DNA of 64,000 nt from Pandoraea thiooxydans (GTDB taxonomy: Bacteria; Pseudomonadota; Gammaproteobacteria; Burkholderiales; Burkholderiaceae). Where the stretch lies: assembly GCF_001931675.1 (NCBI RefSeq), contig NZ_CP014839.1, forward strand, positions 2,542,001-2,606,000. Reading direction: 5' to 3'. The position numbers were made by a program, and so were the translations under genes. The notes under the pieces are model-generated. The model worked only from the letters and a program-made list of their open reading frames with translations. It made no database searches and had not been told where the DNA came from. Below, in pieces: positions 56,268 to 64,000 of the stretch (its first letter is position 1; the number at the start of each line of letters is the position of its first letter).

Positions 56268-57170
56268 ATGGAAGTCAAATGGTTGGAGGATTTCATTGCG
56301 CTCGCGCAATGCAATAACTTCTCTCGAGCAGCCGAGTTGCGCAATCTCACCCAATCGGGATTCAGCCGCCGCATCCGCGCCCTGGAACAATGGGTGGGCG
56401 CAGCACTGGTGGACCGAAGCACCTACCCGCCATCGATCACCGCTGCCGGTGAACTGCTGCTTGAAACCGCCCGCGACGTGGTTCATAAACTGGTCGACAC
56501 CCGAACCGTGATTCGCACGCAACAGCGCATGCCGGGTGCCGGACTGCTGATCGCCGCCGGACATACGATTGCGCTGAATTTCCTGCCAAGCTGGCTCACC
56601 ACGCTGGCGAATCATCACATAAACCTCAGCGCCCGGGTGACGGCAACCAACGGTCACGATTCGATCATGATGCTGGTCAACGGCAGCTGCGAATTGGTTC
56701 TGGTGTATCACCATCCTGACATCGCGCTGATGCTGGACCCGGTACGCTACGATTTCGTTACGGTGGGTCGCGATGCGCTGTTGCCGGTCAGCCGCGCCAC
56801 GCCGCACGGGCAGCCGATGTATAGTCTGCCGGGCCGCGCCAATCATCCCGTACCACTGCTGTCTTACACCGAAACATCGTATTTCGGTCGAGGCGTCAAA
56901 TTGATCGTGAAGCGAGCGAATCCCGCTCCGGCGTTATATCTTCGCTACGAGTCAGATATGGCGGAAGTGCTCAAGCGCATGGCGCTGCAAGGACATGGGA
57001 TGGCATGGGTACCGGCGAGTTCGATCCAACGGGAATTGGACATCGGCGAGCTTGTGCCGTCTGGCGCACCAGCCTGGCATCTGGACCTGGAGATTCGCGC
57101 CTATCGTGATTTAACCAACCAGAGTCCGGCCCTCGAGAAACTTTGGTCTTACCTCAAAGCGACCGCATAG
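56268..57170 (+). CDS. LysR-family transcriptional regulator
   Basis: A 300-residue protein. The N-terminal winged helix-turn-helix (MEVKWLEDFIALAQCNNFSR, then AAELRNLTQSGFSRRIRALE) is followed by a periplasmic-binding-protein-like effector domain. The ATG at 56268 begins at the domain and has a GGGGG-type ribosome binding site; 24 bases of extra frame upstream are ignored. It is on the same strand as, and 225 bases before, the desulfhydrase gene, so it probably regulates that gene and the permease after it. Effector unknown, perhaps a sulfur amino acid. Confidence 0.9.
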   Translation: MEVKWLEDFIALAQCNNFSRAAELRNLTQSGFSRRIRALEQWVGAALVDRSTYPPSITAAGELLLETARDVVHKLVDTRTVIRTQQRMPGAGLLIAAGHTIALNFLPSWLTTLANHHINLSARVTATNGHDSIMMLVNGSCELVLVYHHPDIALMLDPVRYDFVTVGRDALLPVSRATPHGQPMYSLPGRANHPVPLLSYTETSYFGRGVKLIVKRANPAPALYLRYESDMAEVLKRMALQGHGMAWVPASSIQRELDIGELVPSGAPAWHLDLEIRAYRDLTNQSPALEKLWSYLKATA

Positions 57171-57395
57171 TCCGCAGTCCGGCGCGGCGCGTCAAGCGTG
57201 ACGGCCTGACGCATGATCTATGACGATTCGTCATTACGGCTTGCTGAACCCGCATAACGCTACGGGCCAGCTTCACTATACTGGGTTCCAGCGAATGCCA
57301 TCGGCCGACCGATATGGCAACCATCGCGCGCACCACGCTGACCGAGGCAGGCATTCTGCCTGGTCATCCCAAATGCCTGATCCTTGGAGACAAAA

Positions 57396-58409
57396 TTGAA
57401 TCTATCGCCGTTTCCGCGTGTCAAGCTTGGACATTTCCCAACCCCGCTCGAACCCCTCGACCGCCTGAGTGAATTGCTCGGCGGACCCAGGATTTTCATT
57501 AAGCGGGACGATTGCACAGGGCTCGCAACCGGCGGCAACAAGACACGCAAACTGGAATTCCTGATGGCCGATGCACTCGCCAAGGGAGCCGACACCGTGC
57601 TTACCCAGGGCGCAATTCAGTCGAATCACGCGCGGCAAACCGCAGCAGCCGCGGCTAAGCTTGGCTTGAAGTGCCGTATCCTGCTCGAGAGCCGCATCGA
57701 TAATCCCACCACCGAGTATCTCCAATCGGGCAACGTGCAACTCGATCATCTGCTTGGGGCGCCGACGAGGGTCTACCCCGAGGGGACCGATATGAACCGG
57801 GCGATGCAAGAGGCCGCCGACGAGGTACGTCATGACGGCGGTACGCCATACGTTATCCCCGGCGGCGGCTCCAACGCGATCGGCGCGCTAGGCTATGTGG
57901 AGTGCGCATTGGAATTGCTCGTGCAAGGCAACAGCATGGGAATTCGCATTGATCATGTCGTACACGCAACCGGTAGCGCCGGCACGCAAGCGGGTCTGGT
58001 CGCAGGCTTCGAGGGCTGTCGCAGCGGTATTCCGGTGCTGGGCATTGGTGTGCGTGCGGCTCGACCAACTCAGGAAGAAAACGTTTATCGCGAAGCTCGC
58101 GAAACCGCGGCACTGCTCGGCATGCATGATGCGGTGGCTCGTGAACGAGTAATCGCCAATTGCGATTATGTCGGCCCGGGATACGGGGTGCCCACTGACG
58201 GGATGTTGGAAGCGCTCACCCTGCTGGCACGCACCGAGGGCATTCTGCTCGACCCAGTCTATACCGGCAAAGGCATGGCAGGCCTCGTCGATCTGGTCAG
58301 GAAAAAGCATTTCAGGCAGGGACAAAACATCGTTTTTGTCCACACCGGCGGCAGCGCGGGTCTATTTGGCTACACCAGCGCGTTTGCGGCCTCGAGTCCT
58401 AAGTGGTAA
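57396..58409 (+). CDS. dcyD: D-cysteine desulfhydrase / ACC deaminase family PLP enzyme
   Basis: A 337-residue PLP enzyme of the ACC deaminase/D-cysteine desulfhydrase group. The N-terminus [20 protein letters not shown] matches DcyD. The PLP lysine is in [15 protein letters not shown], with [12 protein letters not shown] and [12 protein letters not shown] as further family motifs. D-cysteine is split to pyruvate, sulfide and ammonia; ACC deaminase activity cannot be excluded from sequence alone. The start is a TTG at 57396 with GGAG 6 bases before it; a TTG at 57384 is the alternative. The permease that follows probably imports the amino acid. Confidence 0.88.
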   Translation: MNLSPFPRVKLGHFPTPLEPLDRLSELLGGPRIFIKRDDCTGLATGGNKTRKLEFLMADALAKGADTVLTQGAIQSNHARQTAAAAAKLGLKCRILLESRIDNPTTEYLQSGNVQLDHLLGAPTRVYPEGTDMNRAMQEAADEVRHDGGTPYVIPGGGSNAIGALGYVECALELLVQGNSMGIRIDHVVHATGSAGTQAGLVAGFEGCRSGIPVLGIGVRAARPTQEENVYREARETAALLGMHDAVARERVIANCDYVGPGYGVPTDGMLEALTLLARTEGILLDPVYTGKGMAGLVDLVRKKHFRQGQNIVFVHTGGSAGLFGYTSAFAASSPKW

Positions 58410-58616
58410 GGCGCTCAGAATCGGTGCACGCAAGGCCGGACAACATCGCGCGAATGCGAAAGTGCCGATAGAGCAACACACCGCTTTGCAAACGGACATA
58501 TTGAAGCAAGCTGCCCGGCGCAGCCACATTGATCAAAGGAGATACTAACCAGACGGATTTTGCCGTGGAGAAACAGCATCGCTTGGCTACCAACAAGTAC
58601 CATTCGAGGAGACGCA

Positions 58617-60113
58617 ATGAGTAGCGGTGATTTGCAGACTGAGTCGGGCTTCCACCTGAGTAAAACGTTGGGTGTGTTAGCCATCATGGCATCGGCCGTC
58701 ACGCAGGAGTATGGGGCCGGCATCAATTTTGTCGCAGTGCAAAGCTTGAGCGTATATCCCGCGATCCGTGATCTTGTGCCGCTCGCGATGTTCGTGACCG
58801 GACTGCTGGTGCTCACCAAGACCTATCTGTATGCCCGCTTCTCGCAAGTGATGCCCAGCGCCGGATCCGCCTACGCCTGGATCGTGCGAAGCCTGGGTTT
58901 GCCAATCGGCTTCGTGGCGAATTTCATCTGGTGGGTTGGCGTGACTTCTGCGATGGGTTTTCTTGCCTTCGCGTTTGGCACGTTTCTCGGCCAAGCATTC
59001 GCAAGCGCCGGCTGGCCCATCGGTGCCGAAATCATGACGCCCACCGGGCATATCATTGTTGGACTGCTGGCCATCTGGCTGGTCTTTGGGATCCATGCCA
59101 GTGGTGTCCATCAATATGGGCGTTTCGTGACGATTCTTTTTGCGCTGATCCTGATTGTGGCGCTGACAATTGTCGGGGTTGCCTTCACGACACCGCAGCA
59201 GACATTCCTCCATCTGCTAAGCACCCGGGAAAATCTCACTCTGACGGCTCCGGCGAGCGCCGAGCCATTCCGCCTGGGTGCATTTTTCTCGGTCTGCGCC
59301 CTGTTCATCTTCGCCTATGGCGGCATCAGTGCCGCACCGGGCCTGGGAGGCGAGTCTCGCAATGCCAGGATATCGGTACCTCGCGGCATCATGTGGGCCT
59401 GGTTCGTCGCTGTGGTCCTATTCACCACCGTCTCGGCAGCGCTCTTTCACGTAGCCCCCTGGTGGGCCATTATCGGTTTGATCAAAGCCGGCAAGTCATC
59501 GCTGGCTACCGCCCCCGGCCTGATCAGCATCATCGCGCCACGCACGCTGAGTGTGACCTTGAATTTCGTCGTGGCGCTGGTGGTCGGCAAGACGCTGGCA
59601 CCCCAAATGATGTGCGCCTCGCGCATGGCTTTCGCCTGGGGGCAGGACCACATGTTCAGCGACCGATTTGTTCAAACATCCAATCGCCGCGTGCCGATGG
59701 CGGCGCTGCTGCTCTCAGCCGGACTGGCATCGCTCTTCCTGCTGGAATCGGCTTACGTCGGCTGGTCGCTAGGCGTGGTGGTACGTTCATTGAGCGTGAT
59801 TCTGATCTGGTTCCTGATGGCGGCCAGCGCGCTCAACCTGCGGTTCAATCCCCGCTTCTCGCAAACGCCCTGGAGCGCCCCGCTCAAACGGGATCCGTGG
59901 CTCATGATGGCCGCGATCGCTTCACTGGTGATTACCGTCGTGTTATTTCGTGCCGCCGCGATCTCACCGCATACGCCGTTTGTTTTTCAGCCGTTGGTCC
60001 AGGGCGTTGTGCTGGCAATAGTCGGCATGGTGATCCTGGCGAGTGCTCGGCGGCGAGCAGCGCTCACGGGCGAGAATCTGGGCGAGCGAGTCGCCGCGCC
60101 GCCGTTGGAGTGA
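58617..60113 (+). CDS. APC-family amino acid permease
   Basis: A 498-residue, 12-helix amino acid/polyamine/organocation transporter. It begins SSGDLQTESGFHLSKTLGVL, with the first helix (VLAIMASAVTQEYGAGINFV) typical of the family, and many hydrophobic segments follow. The ATG at 58617 has a strong AGGAGACGC site; a longer frame is not needed. It is 207 bases after the desulfhydrase gene on the same strand, so uptake of a D- or sulfur-containing amino acid is plausible but unproven. A strong terminator follows after 100 bases. Confidence 0.88.
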   Translation: MSSGDLQTESGFHLSKTLGVLAIMASAVTQEYGAGINFVAVQSLSVYPAIRDLVPLAMFVTGLLVLTKTYLYARFSQVMPSAGSAYAWIVRSLGLPIGFVANFIWWVGVTSAMGFLAFAFGTFLGQAFASAGWPIGAEIMTPTGHIIVGLLAIWLVFGIHASGVHQYGRFVTILFALILIVALTIVGVAFTTPQQTFLHLLSTRENLTLTAPASAEPFRLGAFFSVCALFIFAYGGISAAPGLGGESRNARISVPRGIMWAWFVAVVLFTTVSAALFHVAPWWAIIGLIKAGKSSLATAPGLISIIAPRTLSVTLNFVVALVVGKTLAPQMMCASRMAFAWGQDHMFSDRFVQTSNRRVPMAALLLSAGLASLFLLESAYVGWSLGVVVRSLSVILIWFLMAASALNLRFNPRFSQTPWSAPLKRDPWLMMAAIASLVITVVLFRAAAISPHTPFVFQPLVQGVVLAIVGMVILASARRRAALTGENLGERVAAPPLE

Positions 60114-60216
60114 TTGCCCGATAGGTGCCCGACCGCGCAATGCCGCCACATGGCTCCCAATGACCGGGCAACCTGCTCATGTGAGAGACCGGCGCTGAGT
60201 TGAAGCGCAAAAGACG

Positions 60217-60257
60217 AAAACCCCTGATTTCTCGCAAAATCAGGGGTTTTCATTTTT
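60217..60257. terminator. Bidirectional terminator between the permease and tRNA-Ser
   Basis: AAAACCCCTGATTT and AATCAGGGGTTTT pair around a short loop. A long T-run on the plus strand serves the permease gene, and the T-rich other strand serves tRNA-Ser. Confidence 0.9.
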
Positions 60258-60261
60258 TTAC

Positions 60262-60355
60262 TGGCGGAGACGGAGGGATTCGAACCCTCGATCCAGGTTT
60301 TGGCCCAGATGCTCCCTTAGCAGGGGAGTGCCTTCGACCTCTCGGCCACGTCTCC
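60262..60355 (-). tRNA. tRNA-Ser(GCT)
   Basis: The minus strand reads GGAGACGTGGCCGAG at the start, the anticodon loop CTGCTAA (anticodon GCT) and a long variable arm, and ends GGTTCGAATCCCTCCG followed by GTCTCCGCCA. Acceptor stem GGAGACG pairs with CGTCTCC. CCA is encoded. The class II structure with a long variable arm and the GCT anticodon give serine. It follows lysC in direction, as in relatives. Confidence 0.97.
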
Positions 60356-60471
60356 TGAACTTCGCGCCGCGCTGTCCGGAAGACGGCGCGGCGAAGGCAG
60401 AATAATAACGGTTCGGGGCAGAACGGTCAAATATCATGACGCTCTGCTGACGATCCGCCTCAACTCAGGCC

Positions 60472-61722
60472 TCAGGCCTGATCGAGTTCGAAAGCCTTGT
60501 GCAGGGCGCGCACGGCCAGTTCCATGTATTTCTCGTCAATCAGCACCGAGATCTTGATTTCGGAGGTGGAAATCATCTGGATGTTGATCCCCTCTTCAGC
60601 GAGCGTGCGGAAAGCCGTGCTGGCGATGCCGACGTGCGAGCGCATGCCGACGCCGACCACCGAGACTTTCGAAACCTTCGGATCGCCGACGATTTCGGCG
60701 GCACCCACGTGCGCCTGCACGCTGGTTTTGAGGATCTCCATCGCGCGCTGGTATTCGCCGCGCCCCACCGTGAACGTGAAGTCGGTCTTGCCCTCCACGC
60801 TCTGGTTCTGGATGATCATGTCGACGTCGATATTGGCGTCGGCGATCGGCCCCAGAATCTGGTAGGCGATACCTGGCCGGTCCGGCACCCCCCGGACGGT
60901 GATCTTGCCTTCGTCGCGCTGAAACGCGATGCCCGAGATGACTGCCTTTTCCATCGTGTCGTCTTCCTCAAAAGTAATCAAAGTGCCGGAACGCATTTCC
61001 TGCTCGAGCGGGCACAGCGGGTCGGTCAGGCTCGACAGCACTCGGGTCTTCACCTGGTATTTGCCGGCGAATTCCACCGAGCGGATCTGCAGCACCTTGG
61101 AGCCCAGGCTGGCCATCTCGAGCATTTCTTCGAAGGTGATCTTGTCGAGCCGGCGGGCGTCGTCGACCACACGCGGATCGGTGGTATAGACGCCGTCCAC
61201 GTCAGTGTAGATCAGGCATTCGTCGGCCCCCAGCGCGGCTGCCATGGCCACCGCCGAGGTGTCGGAGCCGCCGCGCCCGAGCGTCGTGATGTGGCCGTTC
61301 GGATCGACCCCCTGGAAACCGGTGATGACGACGACCTTGCCTTCGTCCAGATCTTTCAGCACGCGCTCGCTGTCGATTTCGCTGATGCGCGCCTTGGTAA
61401 ACGCACTGTCGGTCTTGACCGCCACTTGCCAGCCCGCGTAGCTCACCGCATCGAGCCCTTCGGCCTTGAGTGCGAGCGCCAGCAAGCCGACACTGACCTG
61501 CTCGCCGGTCGCGGCGATCATGTCGAGCTCGCGCGGATCGGGATGCGCGGAAATTTCCTTGGCCAGACCGAGCAGCCGGTTGGTCTCGCCGGACATCGCG
61601 GATGGCACCACCACCATGCGATGACCGGCCTTGTGCCACTTGGCGACGCGCTTGGCAACGTTCTTGATGCGCTCGACGGAGCCCATCGAGGTGCCGCCAT
61701 ATTTGTGTACGATCAGAGCCAT
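60472..61722 (-). CDS. lysC: Aspartokinase
   Basis: A 416-residue aspartate kinase, the first enzyme of the lysine, threonine, methionine and diaminopimelate pathway. The kinase part starts MALIVHKYGGTSMGS and has GFQGVDPNGHITTLGRGGSDTSA. Two ACT domains from about residue 265 (VRGVPDRPGIAYQILGPIAD) give feedback control by end products. The ATG at 61720-61722 is the family start; the longer frame upstream has no similarity. It is a monofunctional type, as usual in betaproteobacteria. It stands between tilS and tRNA-Ser on the same strand. Confidence 0.96.
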   Translation of the reverse strand: MALIVHKYGGTSMGSVERIKNVAKRVAKWHKAGHRMVVVPSAMSGETNRLLGLAKEISAHPDPRELDMIAATGEQVSVGLLALALKAEGLDAVSYAGWQVAVKTDSAFTKARISEIDSERVLKDLDEGKVVVITGFQGVDPNGHITTLGRGGSDTSAVAMAAALGADECLIYTDVDGVYTTDPRVVDDARRLDKITFEEMLEMASLGSKVLQIRSVEFAGKYQVKTRVLSSLTDPLCPLEQEMRSGTLITFEEDDTMEKAVISGIAFQRDEGKITVRGVPDRPGIAYQILGPIADANIDVDMIIQNQSVEGKTDFTFTVGRGEYQRAMEILKTSVQAHVGAAEIVGDPKVSKVSVVGVGMRSHVGIASTAFRTLAEEGINIQMISTSEIKISVLIDEKYMELAVRALHKAFELDQA

Positions 61723-61911
61723 ATCATCACTAAAACATTGATTGCAAAAAATTGGGATTCGACGCAGATGGCGCAACGCTTTTGGCAACGCACTCGGCCA
61801 GCGCAAGGCCAGCGGACCGCAAACTCGAGCAGGGATAGGGCGCCCCAGTCAGCGCAACAGGGTATTATCGCATGATTTGCGGCGTCGCTTGACTGCCGCG
61901 GGGCTCGCGTG

Positions 61912-63399
61912 TCAGTCGCCGAGACTATGCCACGCAAGGCGCCACCACGCCCCGGGGTGTGGCTCGAGTTGCCCCGCCGCATCGCGCAGAAGCCGTTGAT
62001 CGACGCCCAGCCGCGGCACGAATAAAATCTTCGACCCCAGCCAGACAACCGGCACGGCCCGTTGCCAGACCGGCACGCCTTCGGCCTGAAACAGGTTTTT
62101 CAGCGTCTTGCTCGGCTGGCGCGGATGCCGCTTGAGCCGTTCGCCGCCGCTTCTTGGCTCGGCACGCAACGGGGCCGAGCTCAGCAGGGCCTCGGGCACG
62201 TCCGTGGCCGCATCGACAGCGCTGCCGGGCGGCATCGGCGCAAAGATCAGCGTGCCGCGCCAATTCGGCAAGCGCCACTCGCGCTGCCCGTGCCAGCGCA
62301 GCGTCGCCGTGGTGTCGGCCTGGCGCGTCGGCGTGGGTGACGCTTCTTCCCAATACAGCCGATGGCGATAAAGACGCATCACGCGGCCGTCGTGCGGCAA
62401 CGCGACTTGCGCCGCGCCGTCGGTACGACGCAGTTGTCGCTGCCAGTCCGCCAGGCGCGACTCGCTGGCCGGGCGCAGTCCCTGCACACGTACCCAATAC
62501 CGCAACAGATTGCTCAGGCGAGCCTCGCCGAGCGTCAGCAGCTGCCGGTGATCGAGCCCCGTGCCATCGGGCCGGCGCGCCGCCTGCAGATCTTGCGCGC
62601 CGAGTTCGTCCAGCAGTGTTTGAGCCTGGTGTGCGTGGCGCGCGAAACGCGCCAGCGTTTGGCGATAGCCGGGAGCGTGCCTGGCCAGGGCCGGCATCAC
62701 GTCATGGCGCAAGGCGTTGCGCAGAAAGCGCGGATCCTGATTCGAGGCATCCTCGACCCAATCCAGGCCGCGCCGTGCCGCATAGGCATCGATGGCCGCG
62801 CGCGAGACGTTCAACAAGGGTCGCACCAGTGTCACGCCGGCCAGGCGGCCGGGCCGATCCATCTCGGGCATGCCCGCCACCCCCGGCAGGCCGGTGCCGC
62901 GCAGTAATTGCAGCAGTATCGTTTCAGCCTGATCGTCCGCGTGATGGGCCGTCATCAGGCAGGTCGCGCCATGCTGCTGGCATAGCTCGCGCAACGCCGC
63001 GTAGCGGGCTTGGCGCGCCGCGGCCTCGACGCCCTGCCCGGCCCGCTCGGCAAGCCGGACCCGGCGCGCGTCGAAAGGCACTTGCAGGGCCGCCGCGCGC
63101 TCGGCGCAAAACCGTTGCCAGATATCGGCCTGACGGCTCAGGCCGTGATGAATATGCAGGGCGACCAGATGGATGCCGAGCTCGTCGGCGACACTCGCGG
63201 CCGCGTCGAGCAGCACGGCCGAATCGCGCCCACCGCTCAGTGCGATGGCGACTCGCGGGATGGTGCCGGGAATATGGGAGGAGGATGAAACACAGGACGC
63301 CAGCCAGCCGGCCAGCGCCTGCCGAACCGCCGCCAAGACGTCGGCGACGGCGCGATCGGCGCCAGAACTATTTGGCGCCGGTTTCCTTGAATTTGCCAT
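61912..63399 (-). CDS. tilS: tRNA(Ile)-lysidine synthetase
   Basis: A 495-residue enzyme that puts lysidine at position 34 of tRNA-Ile(CAU) so it reads AUA. The ATP site is [16 protein letters not shown], the PP-loop SGGxDS motif, and [23 protein letters not shown]... is seen after it in the form [18 protein letters not shown]. The C-terminal TilS domain is at about 410-490 ([20 protein letters not shown]). Start ATG at 63397-63399 lies inside the accA end, overlapping by 32 bases in another frame. It stands between accA and lysC. Confidence 0.95.
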   Translation of the reverse strand: MANSRKPAPNSSGADRAVADVLAAVRQALAGWLASCVSSSSHIPGTIPRVAIALSGGRDSAVLLDAAASVADELGIHLVALHIHHGLSRQADIWQRFCAERAAALQVPFDARRVRLAERAGQGVEAAARQARYAALRELCQQHGATCLMTAHHADDQAETILLQLLRGTGLPGVAGMPEMDRPGRLAGVTLVRPLLNVSRAAIDAYAARRGLDWVEDASNQDPRFLRNALRHDVMPALARHAPGYRQTLARFARHAHQAQTLLDELGAQDLQAARRPDGTGLDHRQLLTLGEARLSNLLRYWVRVQGLRPASESRLADWQRQLRRTDGAAQVALPHDGRVMRLYRHRLYWEEASPTPTRQADTTATLRWHGQREWRLPNWRGTLIFAPMPPGSAVDAATDVPEALLSSAPLRAEPRSGGERLKRHPRQPSKTLKNLFQAEGVPVWQRAVPVVWLGSKILFVPRLGVDQRLLRDAAGQLEPHPGAWWRLAWHSLGD

Positions 63400-64000
63400 A
63401 GCTCAGCAGCCGCTCGTGCCGGCGCGCCAGCAACTCGCGCGGACTCATGCCATGGAACTGTCGAAGTGTATCGGCCAGGGCGCGCTTGAGCATGCCCGAC
63501 ATGCCGAGCGGATCGCGATGGGCGCCGCCCAGCGGCTCGTTGACGATCTTGTCGATCAGGCCCAGCGCCTTCAGGCGGTGCGCCGTCAGCCCCAGCGCCT
63601 CGGCGGCCTCCGGCGCCTTGGCCGCGCTTTTCCAGAGAATCGACGCGCAACCCTCGGGGGAAATCACCGAATACGTGGCGAATTGCAGCATCAGCACGCT
63701 ATCGCCCACGGCCACCGCCAGCGCGCCGCCCGAGCCGCCCTCGCCGATGATGGTGGTGACGATCGGCGTCTTGAGTTCGGCCATCACATACAGGTTGTAG
63801 CCGATGGCCTCGGATTGGCCGCGCTCTTCGGCGTCGATGCCGGGATAGGCACCCGGCGTGTCGACGAAGGTGAAGATCGGCAGATTGAATTTCTCGGCCA
63901 GCCGCATCAGTCGCAATGCCTTGCGATACCCTTCGGGCCGCGGCATGCCGAAATTGCGCAGCGCGCGCTCCTTGGTGTCGCGTCCTTTCTGATGACCGAT
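63368..64000 (-). CDS. accA: Acetyl-CoA carboxylase carboxyltransferase subunit alpha, C-terminal part
   Basis: The frame is open to the window edge and gives the last 210 residues of a protein of about 320. It opens [18 protein letters not shown] and continues with [20 protein letters not shown], the conserved start of the AccA catalytic half. [18 protein letters not shown] and [16 protein letters not shown] are present, forming the oxyanion and CoA site. AccA transfers carboxyl from biotin to acetyl-CoA with AccD for fatty-acid synthesis. The stop is TAG at 63368. tilS starts within its last codons. Confidence 0.96.
   Translation of the reverse strand: MGHQKGRDTKERALRNFGMPRPEGYRKALRLMRLAEKFNLPIFTFVDTPGAYPGIDAEERGQSEAIGYNLYVMAELKTPIVTTIIGEGGSGGALAVAVGDSVLMLQFATYSVISPEGCASILWKSAAKAPEAAEALGLTAHRLKALGLIDKIVNEPLGGAHRDPLGMSGMLKRALADTLRQFHGMSPRELLARRHERLLSYGKFKETGAK

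Noticed and set aside
60262-60355. tRNA-Ser as an island integration site
   Set aside because: No integrase is nearby and I saw no repeat of its 3' end. The neighbours lysC and tilS are housekeeping genes.

Overview
The window reads as a chromosomal segment of a betaproteobacterium of the order Burkholderiales, most likely family Burkholderiaceae. The basis is the GC-rich coding sequence, the gene order surE-pcm-nlpD-rpoS-exonuclease-rlmD, recR-ybaB-dnaX with the 4.5S RNA gene just upstream, trxA-rho, the adc-bdhA-patatin cluster and accA-tilS-lysC-tRNA-Ser. The genus cannot be fixed from the sequence alone. I see no phage, insertion sequence, CRISPR array or integrase.

Layout. 1-1038: start of a 4Fe-4S protein and a CBS-BON protein. 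1.4-8.9 kb: a catabolic locus with an IclR regulator and, on the other strand, a probable operon for a D-2-hydroxyacid dehydrogenase, a PotFABC-type ABC importer whose two permeases are fused, and a DapA-family lyase. Both ends carry the same inverted repeat (AATTG-N5-CAATT), a candidate IclR operator. 9.3-12 kb: isonitrile hydratase and a divergent GlxA regulator, a DUF1697 protein and a small lipoprotein. 12.1-17.9 kb: the stationary-phase block rlmD, PolB-like exonuclease, rpoS, nlpD, pcm, surE.

18.1-27.5 kb is the most unusual part. It is a seven-gene locus on the minus strand resembling the Fap functional-amyloid system: two secreted proteins of unknown function, a FapB-like minor subunit with three repeats, a large Gly-rich FapC-like subunit with three repeats, a C39-peptidase-like FapD with an intact Gln/Cys/His/Asp set, a FapE-like protein, and a FapF-like coiled-coil plus beta-barrel exporter. 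A good sigma-54 promoter lies directly before the first gene. The next gene upstream encodes a VpsR-type sigma-54 activator. A LuxR-type protein with a degenerate receiver, reminiscent of CsgD, and a secreted protein sharing an SVxLWDE motif with the first operon product lie on the far side.

27.8-33 kb is housekeeping (recR, ybaB, dnaX, ffs, trxA, rho). 33-36.3 kb holds a Fur-box-preceded iron-binding protein, a patatin lipoprotein and an NlpC/P60 hydrolase. 36.4-42 kb is yejABEF, the peptide/microcin C importer; fabI and an MdfA-type exporter follow. 44.4-47.2 kb is adc-bdhA-patatin, linked to ketone-body and polyhydroxybutyrate metabolism. 47.9-55.7 kb has a porin, a YncE-like beta-propeller and a very GC-rich tripartite RND pump. 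56.3-60.1 kb holds a LysR regulator with a strong candidate operator, a D-cysteine desulfhydrase/ACC deaminase-type PLP enzyme and an APC permease. The window ends with tRNA-Ser(GCT), lysC, tilS and the 3' part of accA.
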